Assembly: GCA_002483265.1 (NCBI GenBank)
Contig: DLHO01000026.1
Span: 350,510 to 414,509 of the forward strand
DNA: 64,000 nt
Reading direction: 5' to 3'
DNA from: Flavobacteriales bacterium UBA7666
Lineage (GTDB): Bacteria > Bacteroidota > Bacteroidia > Flavobacteriales_D > Crocinitomicaceae
The translations under genes and the position numbers were made by a program. Numbering within the stretch: position 1 is the first letter of the stretch; each line of letters begins with the position of its first letter. Positions 31,555-39,994 of the stretch are shown here, one piece after another. The notes beneath the pieces were generated by a model. It made no database searches. It had not been told where the DNA came from and saw nothing but the letters and a program-made list of their open reading frames with translations.

Positions 31555-32955
31555 ATGTTTGACTGGGAAGACGATAATGACAATTTTGAGAACCATCTAA
31601 ACGATGATTTGGCACGTTTCGAATCGCAGATAGAGAACAATTCTGTTGGTTTTTTCGATAGTGACCGTTTAGAAGCAATCATAGATCATTACTTAATGAA
31701 TGGCAATTACTCCAAGGGAGAATTAGCCGCAGAGATCGGAATTCAGCAATATCCGTTCAATACTTTATTTCAGATTCGCAGAGCACAGGCAATGTCTGGG
31801 TTAGGGAAATTGAAGGAAGCATTGGAATTACTTGATTCTGCCGAGCAAATTGATTCTGAATCCATGGAGCTTTACTTGACCAAGGCAACTATTTTCAGTC
31901 AGCTGAGAGATAGTAAAAGAGCCGTGAATTTTTTCCGTCGTGCACTTGAATTGGCAGACAGAGAAGAGAAGGATGAAATCTTCCTTGATTTGGCAACAGA
32001 ATTAGAGCAACTGAAGGACTTTAAGTCTGCAGTGGAGGTTCTGGAAGAAGCCATGCGTTCAAACCCTAAGAACGAAGGAGCATTATACGAATTAGCATTC
32101 TGTTTTGATCAATTGGGTAACAATGCCCGTGCTATTCAAACTTACAGACGTTTTCTGGATGACAATCCGTATTCATTCACAGCTTGGTATAACCTTGGAA
32201 ACACGTATTCGAAAGAAGAAAATTTCAGCGATGCAATTACGGCTTACGAGTATTGTGTAGCAATTAATGATCGTTTTTCGCCAGCTTACTTTAACATGGG
32301 AAATGCACAATTGACGATTGATCAATACAAAGAATCCATTGATTCCTTTGAACGATGCATTGAAATTGATGGAGATGATCCATTGACCTATTGTTATTTA
32401 GGTGAAGCGAATGAGCAGATGAATAATTTAACTGTGGCTTGGGATTTTTATCAAAAGGCATTGTCCATGTCTCCAACACTGGCTGAAGCCTGGTTAGGAT
32501 TAGGGATTGTGAAAGACTTGCAAGGTCATCCCAAGGAAAGTCTTCACTACATTGAAAGAGCATTGGAATTAGAACCGAATATGGACGGATATTATCACGT
32601 TTATGCCGGAGCGCTGGAAAATGCAGAAATGTTGGTAGAAGCGGAAGAAGCGTATTTAGCTTGTTTGACCTTAGATCCTGAAAATGAAGATTGTTTTTTT
32701 GATTATGTCGATTATTTATTGGAACATCGGGTAGGAGAGGTTCGAACCTTTGTTGAAAATTACGTTAACAAGCATCAGTTGTTTTTCTCTGTTCTTCCGA
32801 TTATTTATTTGAATTGGGTTGCCGGAAACAAGGAAGGTGCTAAATTAGTGCTAGTTGAGTCTTTCAATAAAGACGCTGAGAAAACAAAAGATGTTTTTAT
32901 TCGCTATCCGGAATTGGCAGATGTTCAAGAATTAGTAAATTTGACACGCTCTTAG
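31555..32955 (+). CDS. Cytosolic TPR protein heading the ComA gene run
   Basis: A 466-aa protein with no signal peptide. After an acidic N-terminal stretch (WEDDNDNFENHLNDD), about ten TPR units fill residues 60-430, e.g. GKLKEALELLDSAEQIDSES, DSKRAVNFFRRALELADREE, GNNARAIQTYRRFLDDNPYS, NFSDAITAYEYCVAINDRFS and HPKESLHYIERALELEPNMD. Repeats are canonical with the expected Gly/Ala/Pro positions. It is followed at 45 bp by a ComA-type gene, and by WD40, protease and Smr genes on the same strand, so it may be a scaffold for that gene set. Confidence 0.9.
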   Translation: MFDWEDDNDNFENHLNDDLARFESQIENNSVGFFDSDRLEAIIDHYLMNGNYSKGELAAEIGIQQYPFNTLFQIRRAQAMSGLGKLKEALELLDSAEQIDSESMELYLTKATIFSQLRDSKRAVNFFRRALELADREEKDEIFLDLATELEQLKDFKSAVEVLEEAMRSNPKNEGALYELAFCFDQLGNNARAIQTYRRFLDDNPYSFTAWYNLGNTYSKEENFSDAITAYEYCVAINDRFSPAYFNMGNAQLTIDQYKESIDSFERCIEIDGDDPLTYCYLGEANEQMNNLTVAWDFYQKALSMSPTLAEAWLGLGIVKDLQGHPKESLHYIERALELEPNMDGYYHVYAGALENAEMLVEAEEAYLACLTLDPENEDCFFDYVDYLLEHRVGEVRTFVENYVNKHQLFFSVLPIIYLNWVAGNKEGAKLVLVESFNKDAEKTKDVFIRYPELADVQELVNLTRS

Positions 32956-33000
32956 AGCTTTAGTTTGACATTTGTCGATAGTACCCAATTTATCAAAGAA

Positions 33001-33822
33001 ATGAATTTTAGTTTACCACATATTCCGGAACGTACAAAACAACCGCGCAATAACGGAATTACAATGATGATGGACAAAGGTTTAGGTTTGAATGAAGCAG
33101 AAAACTTTATTCAAGCAAATGGCCATTTGACAGACATCGTGAAGTTTGGTTTTGGAACCGCATTTGTTACAAATAACCTGGAAGAAAAGATCAAGTTGTA
33201 CCGTTCGGCAGGTTTAAGAGTTTATTTCGGAGGAACCCTTTTTGAAGCATTTCATGCACGTGGTCGTTTTGAAGACTACATGCGTTTGTTGGATAAGTAT
33301 GACATGGATTTGGCAGAAATTTCTGACGGTTCAATTATTATCAATCACAATGAAAAGTTGGAATTGATTCAGCGTTTAGCAAAAACAAGAACAGTACTCT
33401 CTGAAGTTGGTTCAAAGGATTCCGGAATATTGATCAGTCCGGGAAGATGGATTAAAATGATGAGCTCCGAATTGGAAGCCGGATCATGGAAAGTCATTGC
33501 AGAAGGACGTGAAGCAGGAAATGTAGGTGTTTTTCGCCCAAATGGAACTGCTCATACCATGTTGATCAATAAAATCATCGCAAAGGTCAAACCGGAAGAT
33601 ATTTTATGGGAAGCCCCACAAAAGAATCAACAAGTTTGGTTCATTAAGTTATTTGGAGCAAATGTAAACCTTGGAAATATTGCACCGAATGAAGTTATTC
33701 CATTGGAATGCTTACGTTTAGGATTACGTGGAGACACTTTCTTTGAATTCCTTCCTGAAGATTACGCACAACGATTAAAACAAGTAGATTCAGACGATCC
33801 TGAAGAGGAAGACGAGGCATAA
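33001..33822 (+). CDS. comA: Phosphosulfolactate synthase, ComA family
   Basis: A 273-aa TIM-barrel enzyme of the ComA family, which adds sulfite to phosphoenolpyruvate to give (2R)-phospho-3-sulfolactate. Conserved blocks of ComA are present in order: MMDKGLGLNEAENFI, DIVKFGFGTAFV, VYFGGTLFEAFHARG, AEISDGSIIIN, LSEVG, IAEGREAGNVGVF, WEAPQKNQQVWFIKLFGANV, and LRLGLRGDTF. It has a 10-residue acidic tail DSDDPEEEDE absent from archaeal ComA. The ATG at 33001 starts close to the first strand and is preferred over a TTG twelve codons earlier. In methanogens ComA makes coenzyme M; in Bacteroidota the product may feed sulfonate compounds, including sulfonolipids, but that is inference. The next gene overlaps by one base. 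Confidence 0.92.
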   Translation: MNFSLPHIPERTKQPRNNGITMMMDKGLGLNEAENFIQANGHLTDIVKFGFGTAFVTNNLEEKIKLYRSAGLRVYFGGTLFEAFHARGRFEDYMRLLDKYDMDLAEISDGSIIINHNEKLELIQRLAKTRTVLSEVGSKDSGILISPGRWIKMMSSELEAGSWKVIAEGREAGNVGVFRPNGTAHTMLINKIIAKVKPEDILWEAPQKNQQVWFIKLFGANVNLGNIAPNEVIPLECLRLGLRGDTFFEFLPEDYAQRLKQVDSDDPEEEDEA

Positions 33823-34715
33823 TGTTTCAAGCCAAAGTTGTATTGAATGGACATGCAGGACCGATTTACGCGTCTTCCTGGGATGGTGATTTTTTATACA
33901 GTTCTTCCGGCGATAAATATGTTACGCGTTGGGATTTGGAAAAAGGATTGCAAGATTCTTCTTTTACAGTCAAATTGGAACATGCTGCGTATGCTCTGAA
34001 AGCTGGAAATCAATTCTGTTTTATTGGATGTACAGATGGTACTTTACTAGGAATCGATACCCAAACCAAAAAGATTGCCTGGGAACATAATTTCTTTGGA
34101 AATGCTTGGTTCTCTTTATTGATTGACCCAGTTCGGGGTTGGTTGATAGCTGGTGATTCTGAAGGTAATATACTGGTTCTGGAATTACAGACAGGAAAGC
34201 GAATTTTGCACCTTCCGCTGGCAGCGGGAAAGATTAGAGCAATCAACGTCTCAGCAGATCTATGCTTTGTAAGTACCCAATTGATCGGTGTTTTGGTTTT
34301 CTCCTGTGAGAATTGGAACGAAATAGCTTCCTGGGAGCCACACGAACTGGGGAGCAATGTTCTTTTTGTGGATCTCCCGAAAAAGGAAATCATTACCGGT
34401 GGAAGAGATGCACACATTGTGATCAGCAACTCAAACTACGAAGTAGTGAAGCGGATTCCTGCTCACTACCAAACAATCTACGGATTGATTCAGATTGGGA
34501 ATCAATTTATTACCGCCTCTTTGGATAAAACCATCAAGATTTGGAACGCAGACTTTTCCAAAGTAGAACAGCGCATTGAATTCAAACAGGGCGGACACAA
34601 TCGTTCGGTAAATGGAATCGTTTTCATTGATGAACTCACTTTCGTAAGTTACGGTGATGATAAAAAAATCATTATTTGGAAAAAAGACCCGGTTATTTCC
34701 TGGTCAGATAATTGA
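33822..34715 (+). CDS. WD40-repeat protein
   Basis: A 297-aa protein, probably a seven-bladed beta-propeller. Start overlaps the comA stop by one base (TAATG). WD-type blades: GHAGPIYASSWDGDFLYSSS with YVTRWDLEKG, GCTDGTLLGIDTQTKKIAWE, GDSEGNILVLELQTGKRILH, GGRDAHIVISNSNYEVVKRI, then ASLDKTIKIWNADFSK and YGDDKKIIIWKKD. No signal peptide is seen, so it is cytosolic and likely a scaffold. Translational coupling to comA implies a stoichiometric role beside that enzyme; this has no known precedent that I can name. Confidence 0.9.
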   Translation: MFQAKVVLNGHAGPIYASSWDGDFLYSSSGDKYVTRWDLEKGLQDSSFTVKLEHAAYALKAGNQFCFIGCTDGTLLGIDTQTKKIAWEHNFFGNAWFSLLIDPVRGWLIAGDSEGNILVLELQTGKRILHLPLAAGKIRAINVSADLCFVSTQLIGVLVFSCENWNEIASWEPHELGSNVLFVDLPKKEIITGGRDAHIVISNSNYEVVKRIPAHYQTIYGLIQIGNQFITASLDKTIKIWNADFSKVEQRIEFKQGGHNRSVNGIVFIDELTFVSYGDDKKIIIWKKDPVISWSDN

Positions 34716-34749
34716 TTCTGAAAAAGTTATTTTGTACATTAGTAACATT

Positions 34750-35700
34750 ATGGACAACGACTTTAATTCTCTCTATCCGCCAAAACCATTTTTGGAAAAG
34801 GAACCTATAAGGCAAGGCCATATTGCCGTAACGGTATTTTCTTTGATGCTTTTCGTTTTAAGCTTTCTGGTGTTTTTTGATAATCAATTTACTTTTTTGA
34901 TTGAATTGGTTGCTGTTTTGGTCATTCATGAAAGTGGTCATTATTTGTTTATGAAATTGTACGGATATGAGAATGTCCGCATGCTATTCCTTCCTCTGAT
35001 GGGCGCTTTTGTTCATGGACATAAAGATTCCTACCGCCAGAGAGAAAGTTTGATGGTGGTGCTTGCAGGTCCGCTCCCCGGAATCATTATTGGCATTGCT
35101 CTTTGGTTACTGGGCTTTCAATACGAAATTCATTGGATGGTTGAATCAGCCATGATCCTTTTTGCAGTAAATATTCTGAATTTATTGCCAATCCTTCCAT
35201 TAGACGGAGGCCGCATACTCAGTATTTTGTTTTTCGAACGGATTGAATTGTTTCAAGTCATTTTTTCGTTTGTTTCTTCGCTTGCATTGATTGCAATTGG
35301 TTATTTCTTGGAGTTTTACGTGATTTTAGTATTTGGCTTTTTAATGGGCTTTCAGGTACGAAGTCTACACCGCCGGTATTTGATCCATAAAGGATTGAAA
35401 GAAGACGAGGTGAACTTTAATTCTACTTATGACAATCTCTCGGATCGTTCCTATCATTTCGTGAAGAATCATGTGCTGGAAAACACTCCGGGTCTTCGTC
35501 GTTTTGTGGAGAACATGGAAGGTGAAGAAACCAAAACGGTAGTAGCGAACGAAGTGAAAAACATGCTCGTTCCGCCAATGGCTCAGGATGTCAATGGATT
35601 TATGAAAGTAATCGTGATTATCGCTTGGATTTTGGCTATTTTTGGTCCCATTTACTTAATGTGGAGTAAAGGGGTTTTTAATGGATTCGATGCAGTTTAA
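34750..35700 (+). CDS. Site-2 protease (M50) family membrane protein
   Basis: A 316-aa polytopic membrane protein of the M50 family. The zinc motif is HESGH at 60-64, and the second motif NLLPILPLDGGRI has LDG at 151-153, both characteristic. Membrane segments run about 24-44, 48-66, 105-125, 131-155, 165-205 and 285-306. Such proteases cleave membrane-bound regulators. The ATG at 34750 is chosen since the first membrane segment and conserved N-terminus begin right after; the upstream open frame overlaps the WD40 gene. It overlaps the next gene by 20 bp, so the two are coupled. The substrate may be encoded elsewhere. Confidence 0.9.
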   Translation: MDNDFNSLYPPKPFLEKEPIRQGHIAVTVFSLMLFVLSFLVFFDNQFTFLIELVAVLVIHESGHYLFMKLYGYENVRMLFLPLMGAFVHGHKDSYRQRESLMVVLAGPLPGIIIGIALWLLGFQYEIHWMVESAMILFAVNILNLLPILPLDGGRILSILFFERIELFQVIFSFVSSLALIAIGYFLEFYVILVFGFLMGFQVRSLHRRYLIHKGLKEDEVNFNSTYDNLSDRSYHFVKNHVLENTPGLRRFVENMEGEETKTVVANEVKNMLVPPMAQDVNGFMKVIVIIAWILAIFGPIYLMWSKGVFNGFDAV

Positions 35701-36229
35701 GGTTGGTCAGAAAGTTTCTTTTTTATACGAAAAGGGAGACGGAATTATTTTGAGTTTGGAGACGAACCGAGCTCATGTTACAGATGATTCGGGTTTTGAC
35801 CGCTGGTTTCCATTGAATGAATTGGTTTTTATTCACTCGGAAAAATATGCAGATGATGAAATAACCATTTCCAAAGAAGATTTAGAGCCTGAAACTACCT
35901 TTCGCATTATCCAGGAAAGAACGGGAGTGAAGAAGCCCAGAACCGTTTGGGAAATAGACTTGCATATCGAAGAAATTCTGGAATCTACCCAAGGCATGTC
36001 GAATACCGAGATCTTACTCAAACAAATGGCTGAGTTTCGGGCTACGTTCAAAAAAGCAAAAAATCAGTCCATTCACAAATTAGTGGTGATCCATGGAGTA
36101 GGAGAAGGAGTGCTCAAAAACGAGATCCGAACTTATTTAGCCCTGCAGGATCAAATTGAAGTATACGATGCAGACTTCCACGAATACGGGAAAGGAGCTA
36201 CTGCTATTGAGTTTCACCCGAATTGGTAG
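35681..36229 (+). CDS. Smr-domain protein (MutS2 C-terminal-like)
   Basis: A 182-aa cytosolic protein. Residues about 4-45 form a KOW/MutS2-like beta domain (VGQKVSFLYEKGDGIILSLE, FDRWFPLNELV). The C-terminal ~85 residues are an Smr nuclease-type domain with the DLHIEE motif (WEIDLHIEEIL) and VVIHGVGEGVLKNEIRTYL, the HGxGxGxL loop. Smr domains cleave branched DNA or RNA; in Bacteroidota this stand-alone form lacks the MutS2 ATPase. It overlaps the M50 protease gene by 20 bp, and two ATG starts are possible (35681, 35690). Confidence 0.9.
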   Translation: MDSMQFKVGQKVSFLYEKGDGIILSLETNRAHVTDDSGFDRWFPLNELVFIHSEKYADDEITISKEDLEPETTFRIIQERTGVKKPRTVWEIDLHIEEILESTQGMSNTEILLKQMAEFRATFKKAKNQSIHKLVVIHGVGEGVLKNEIRTYLALQDQIEVYDADFHEYGKGATAIEFHPNW

Positions 36230-36232
36230 TTT

Positions 36233-36739
36233 ATGAGCCAACAGCTCGTTGATAATTTTGATTCTTTGAAAACGGAAGAACCAAAGAGTGGTTTGGTAAA
36301 GATTCTTGCTTTTGCCCTTATATTGTTTTTGTTATTCTTGAATATAGTTTGGGGAAAAGTGATTCATTTATGGATAGGTCAGTTTTACGAGTTCAGAAAT
36401 AAATACCCTGATTTTATTAATACCAATCTGATTATAAATGCCCTATCAATTTCAATAATCCCTTTAATTGCTTATCGCATTTGGGCGAAAATCCCAAGCT
36501 TCAAAAAAGAAGGGAGTTACTTGTTGTTATTTCTTTCTGCGATTGCACTTTTTGTAGGATTCTTTATTTCGGGACTTGAATTGATTCTTCAAACAGGAAT
36601 AGATGCTTCGGAATACAACCCCTTGTTGCCAAGCTATATTTTCATTCCAAGATTTCCCTTTAGTTTTAACCTGTTGTTTATATTATCAACAGTAATGAGT
36701 TTTTTGACACTAAAGTTGGTGTTTCGAAAGAAAAATTGA
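36233..36739 (+). CDS. Four-TM membrane protein of unknown function
   Basis: A 168-aa protein with four hydrophobic segments (about 22-42, 65-84, 95-116, 138-160), starting 3 bp after the Smr stop, so it is probably the last gene of the comA-WD40-M50-Smr run. No known family. Its N-terminal 20 residues are hydrophilic (SQQLVDNFDSLKTEEPKSGL). Confidence 0.75.
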   Translation: MSQQLVDNFDSLKTEEPKSGLVKILAFALILFLLFLNIVWGKVIHLWIGQFYEFRNKYPDFINTNLIINALSISIIPLIAYRIWAKIPSFKKEGSYLLLFLSAIALFVGFFISGLELILQTGIDASEYNPLLPSYIFIPRFPFSFNLLFILSTVMSFLTLKLVFRKKN

Positions 36740-36769
36740 AAGTTAAAAGTGTTTTCTATTGAACCATTT

Positions 36770-37105
36770 TCACTTGCATAAGCAATAAGTAGAATCTTCC
36801 GTTCCGAAACTAAATTCTCCCTGGTGTTCCCAGTAAATATACTTTCCATCCTTAGTAGCATATTTGACACCACTTGCTGCACGAACCTGTTTCATGTCGA
36901 ATTCCCTATTCAGTTTCGGGCTATTGACTTTAACTGTGACCTTTTCTGTGCTGTCTCCATTTGTGATAGTGAGGTTTTCTGTAAAACTGACTTTGAAATC
37001 GTTTTCGCAATTGAAATCCATATTGCGGTTCTTTTTCATCACATTCTTTCCGGCACATGCTCCTAGTACAAGTATTCCGATTATTCCTAAAGTCGTGTAT
37101 TTCAT
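36770..37105 (-). CDS. MliC-like lipoprotein (C-type lysozyme inhibitor domain)
   Basis: A 111-aa lipoprotein with lipobox LGAC (Cys17) after MKYTTLGIIGILV. The mature part fits the MliC domain: MDFNCENDFKVSFTENL, then VRAASGVKYATKDGKYIYWE and HQGEFSFGT with a terminal TYCLCK. MliC-type proteins bind and inhibit c-type lysozymes. The first Cys of the domain (FNCEN) can pair with a C-terminal Cys. The ATG at 37105 is chosen to give a clean signal peptide. It ends the minus-strand gene run beginning at 40608. Confidence 0.82.
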   Translation of the reverse strand: MKYTTLGIIGILVLGACAGKNVMKKNRNMDFNCENDFKVSFTENLTITNGDSTEKVTVKVNSPKLNREFDMKQVRAASGVKYATKDGKYIYWEHQGEFSFGTEDSTYCLCK

Positions 37106-37133
37106 CTGTTTCGTTTTGGTCAAGTTACAAAAA

Positions 37134-37634
37134 TCAATGCAATTCTTTGATCATTATAAAATCATCCATTACATAACCATTTCCGATATCTAGAACCTCT
37201 TCATGATCGATTTCAAATCCGAGTTTTTCGTAGAATTTTACGGCGTTGTTGCGTTTGTTGACATTTAAGTGAAGTAGGTTATTCCCTTGTTTAAATGCTT
37301 CTTTTGAAATATGCTCTAGCAAGATCTTTCCAATCCCTGAACCTTGTGTTGAAGGGAGAACATACAATTTGTGGATTCTGGTTGTGCCTGCTTGCGGGAA
37401 ACCATGTTCTATGCCACAAAACCCCACAACTTCTTTATCTATTTCAGCAAGCCAAAAAGCCTGATTTACATCCGAAATAGCAGTTTCTATTTTTTCTTTG
37501 CTGTACATTAACCCAAGCATATAATCGATCTGTTCGGGCGAAATGACATTTTCATAAGCTATGGGCCACGTTTTTTTTGCAATGGTATGGATAGTTGGAG
37601 TATCGGCAAGGGTAGCGAGTCGAATGCTTATCAT
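37134..37634 (-). CDS. GNAT-family N-acetyltransferase
   Basis: A 166-aa GNAT enzyme. MISIRLATLADTPTIHTIAK begins the fold; FWLAEIDKEVVGFCGIEHG is beta4-5; IHKLYVLPSTQGSGIGKILL is motif A with the QGSGIG acetyl-CoA loop; LHLNVNKRNNAVKFYEKLGF is motif B. The order and the NVNKRN.AVKFYEKLGF phrase are fully canonical. The start at 37634 follows the upstream stop by one base (TGATATG), so the genes are co-translated. Substrate is unknown. Confidence 0.92.
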   Translation of the reverse strand: MISIRLATLADTPTIHTIAKKTWPIAYENVISPEQIDYMLGLMYSKEKIETAISDVNQAFWLAEIDKEVVGFCGIEHGFPQAGTTRIHKLYVLPSTQGSGIGKILLEHISKEAFKQGNNLLHLNVNKRNNAVKFYEKLGFEIDHEEVLDIGNGYVMDDFIMIKELH

Positions 37635-37635
37635 A

Positions 37636-38136
37636 TCAGGTGTCTTTTCCAAAAGAATACATGTCGTTGTGGTTGAATTCGATTTTGTCCTTCACGTGCT
37701 TGATTGTTTTGATCAATCCAAAAACAAACTCGTCCGTATGAAGGTTCAGCCATTTGAAACCGGATTCTTCATCATCGATCCCGATGGCAGCATTGTATAA
37801 GAACTCAAATCCATGTACCTGAAGCCAGTGTTGAGCGCTTTCATTTCCTTCAGCGGCATTCACAAAAGCCATTAAATGTGGGTAACCGTTTGCCAGCAGC
37901 CAATCTCTGGCTTCTTGTTTCAAAAGAAGTGCCTGATTCAAAAAGAAAATTTCTTCATATCCATTGTCGTAAAGGAATTTCTCCAAGTCTTTATGGCCTT
38001 CCAGAGCCTTGATCCAGGCAAGAATAATTTTTGTGGGATAATTGAATTCAGCAAACTCAATGTTCGCTTTTTTCACCTCCACTTTCTTTTTTTCTGTTAA
38101 AGGCTCTTTTCCAAATATGCGTTTAAACCAATTCAT
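37636..38136 (-). CDS. Small repeat protein of unknown function
   Basis: A 166-aa soluble protein. About residues 46-135 contain an internal repeat of ~25-31 aa with the pattern W/F-L-x2-N/H-G-Y/F: KFLYDNGYEEIFFLNQAL, WLLANGYPHLMAFVNAA, WLQVHGFEFLYNAA and a fourth weaker copy at WLNLHTDEFVFGLI. I do not know the family. It starts within the stop of the SpmA-SpmB gene (ATGA, 4-base overlap) and precedes the GNAT gene, so it is coupled to both. It may form a small helical repeat scaffold. Confidence 0.75.
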   Translation of the reverse strand: MNWFKRIFGKEPLTEKKKVEVKKANIEFAEFNYPTKIILAWIKALEGHKDLEKFLYDNGYEEIFFLNQALLLKQEARDWLLANGYPHLMAFVNAAEGNESAQHWLQVHGFEFLYNAAIGIDDEESGFKWLNLHTDEFVFGLIKTIKHVKDKIEFNHNDMYSFGKDT

Positions 38137-39398
38137 TTTACAGCCGGAACATGATAGAATAAGTAAGAAACTAAGATAGCAATAATTATCCCTATTACAT
38201 CAACAATTAGTCCAACACCGGCAGCGTATCTGGTGTTTTTTATTTTTACGGAACCAAAATAAACGGCCAGAATATAAAACGTAGTTTCCGTTCCTCCCTG
38301 CATAGTAGCAGCGATTTTAGCTGCAAAAGTATCCACGCCTTTGATGGTTGCAGTGGTATTGGATTCGATCACGCTCTGAAGCATTGCACGTCCACCGGAT
38401 CCGCTGAAGGGTTTGATCAATCCTACTGGAAGTGCTTCCACAAATTCGGTATGTACCATTCCTATGGCATTGAAGAACCAGACAAAGCCAAGTAAAACGG
38501 CATCCAATGCACCGGAAGCTCTGAATAACCCGATTGCACACAAAATGGCTATAACGTAAGGAACAATCGTAATTGCAACCTGAAAACCTTCTTTTGCACC
38601 TTCAATGAATTCGTCATAAACCACTACTTTTTTGCGAATGGCCAGTATGAGGAATAAAATAATAATTCCGAACAAAATTCCATTCCCCATGATGTTGGAA
38701 ATAGTTTCTGTATACTGCGGAAAATACCAGGAGCAGATTAGCAGGGAAGAAATAAACCCTAATCCTCCCATGAAATAAGCAATAACTACTGGATCTATTA
38801 GTTTGATGCGCTGTTTTATGGCTACAATGATTAGTGCAAATAGAGCAGATAAAAAAGTAGTGATTAAAATTGGAAGAAATACCTCAGTTGTATTTTCTGA
38901 AAGATATTTGGATCGCATCGCAAGAACACTTACCGGAATGATAGTCAAACCTGCTGTATTCAACGCCAGGAACATGATTTGTGCGTTTGAAGCAGTTTCC
39001 TTATCCGGGTTCAATTCTTGCATTTCCTGCATTGCTTTTAATCCGAGTGGAGTAGCGGCATTGTCCAGTCCCAACATGTTTGCACTGAAATTCATCATGA
39101 TAGAGCCTGCCGCCGGATGATTTTTTGGAATTTCTGGAAAAATTCGAACAAACAAGGGGGAAATCAATCTGGAAAGCCATTGAACAGCCCCGCCTTTTTC
39201 CCCGATCCGCATGAATCCAAGCCAGAAACATAAGGCACCGGTAAGACCTAAGGATATTTCGAACCCTGATTTTGCCGAATCAAAGAGCGCTTCCATCATT
39301 CGTTTATAGATGTCCAGATCTTGCCAGAATATCAGCTTACTTGTCCCAACCACAAAGGCAATGAGGAAAAAGCCAATCCAAATTCGATTAAATAACAT
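38133..39398 (-). CDS. SpmA-SpmB fused membrane protein (nucleoside-recognition / Gate domains)
   Basis: A 421-aa inner-membrane protein with 9-11 hydrophobic segments, fusing two halves that correspond to the spore maturation proteins SpmA and SpmB. SpmA-like: GFEISLGLTGALCFWLGFMR, FSANMLGLDNAATPLGLKAM, EMQELNP; SpmB-like: EGAKEGFQVAITIVPYVIAI, FVEALPVGLIKPFSGSGGRA and QGGTETTFYILAVYFGSVKI. Despite the name these proteins occur widely in non-sporulating Bacteroidota; their substrate is unknown, perhaps a nucleoside or nucleotide-type solute. It is the middle gene of a minus-strand run and overlaps the downstream gene by 4 bp. Confidence 0.93.
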   Translation of the reverse strand: MLFNRIWIGFFLIAFVVGTSKLIFWQDLDIYKRMMEALFDSAKSGFEISLGLTGALCFWLGFMRIGEKGGAVQWLSRLISPLFVRIFPEIPKNHPAAGSIMMNFSANMLGLDNAATPLGLKAMQEMQELNPDKETASNAQIMFLALNTAGLTIIPVSVLAMRSKYLSENTTEVFLPILITTFLSALFALIIVAIKQRIKLIDPVVIAYFMGGLGFISSLLICSWYFPQYTETISNIMGNGILFGIIILFLILAIRKKVVVYDEFIEGAKEGFQVAITIVPYVIAILCAIGLFRASGALDAVLLGFVWFFNAIGMVHTEFVEALPVGLIKPFSGSGGRAMLQSVIESNTTATIKGVDTFAAKIAATMQGGTETTFYILAVYFGSVKIKNTRYAAGVGLIVDVIGIIIAILVSYLFYHVPAVK

Positions 39399-39427
39399 GA
39401 ATCAAAAATCGGTATTTAATTGATTGA

Positions 39428-39994
39428 TTAGTTGGAGTGTGCTTCACAAATATGAACAAAGTTTTCAAGAATAACCACACCGTGATTTCCAGATACTTCC
39501 GGATGAAATTGAACGCCATAAAGTGGAAGCGTTTGATGCATCATTCCTTCGTTGACAGTGGCATCAGAAACAGCTATATGAATGAAATCTTTTGGAATAC
39601 TGATGGCTTCGCAATGATCTTCCATTAATTCAATTTCAACAGGTAGCTTATTGAAAAGTGGGCAATCTGCAATAACTTCCACAATCTGCCAGTCACGATC
39701 TTCCCGTTGCCTGTTTGAAAGTGCTCCGAAAGTCAGACCAAGCATCTGATGACCAAAGTAGATTCCTAAAACAGGCAAAGTCTCTGTTTTCAACCATTCA
39801 AATTGCTTCAAATAGGGATCAATATCCACTTCCGTGATCAGGATTGGAGCTCCGGAAATCACAAAACCAAGTGCGTCGGAATGAGCTGCTCTTTGAAATT
39901 CAAAAAGAGGAACAACCCGCGTGTCCATGAATTCGTAAATAATGGACTCGATAAGTGGAGTTTTCGAACTGCCGCAATCAATAATTACAATCAT
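39428..39994 (-). CDS. Class I glutamine amidotransferase-like protein lacking the catalytic Cys
   Basis: A 188-aa protein with the class I GATase fold of the GMP synthase/anthranilate synthase type. The nucleophile elbow, normally GICxGHQ, reads GIYFGHQ at 77-83, so the catalytic Cys is Tyr79 (codon TAC where TGC would be Cys). The His-x-Glu of the triad is intact in YGVQFHPEVSGNHG (His164, Glu166). Without the Cys it cannot hydrolyse glutamine by the standard route, so it may be a regulatory or binding pseudo-enzyme, or the base could be a sequencing error. It starts inside the YrdC/YciO-type stop (ATGA, 4-base overlap), so these two are tightly coupled. Confidence 0.85.
   Translation of the reverse strand: MIVIIDCGSSKTPLIESIIYEFMDTRVVPLFEFQRAAHSDALGFVISGAPILITEVDIDPYLKQFEWLKTETLPVLGIYFGHQMLGLTFGALSNRQREDRDWQIVEVIADCPLFNKLPVEIELMEDHCEAISIPKDFIHIAVSDATVNEGMMHQTLPLYGVQFHPEVSGNHGVVILENFVHICEAHSN

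Noticed and set aside
39428..39994. Active GMP synthase or anthranilate synthase component
   Set aside because: The nucleophilic Cys is Tyr and the partner synthase domain is absent, so an active enzyme of those pathways is not supported.
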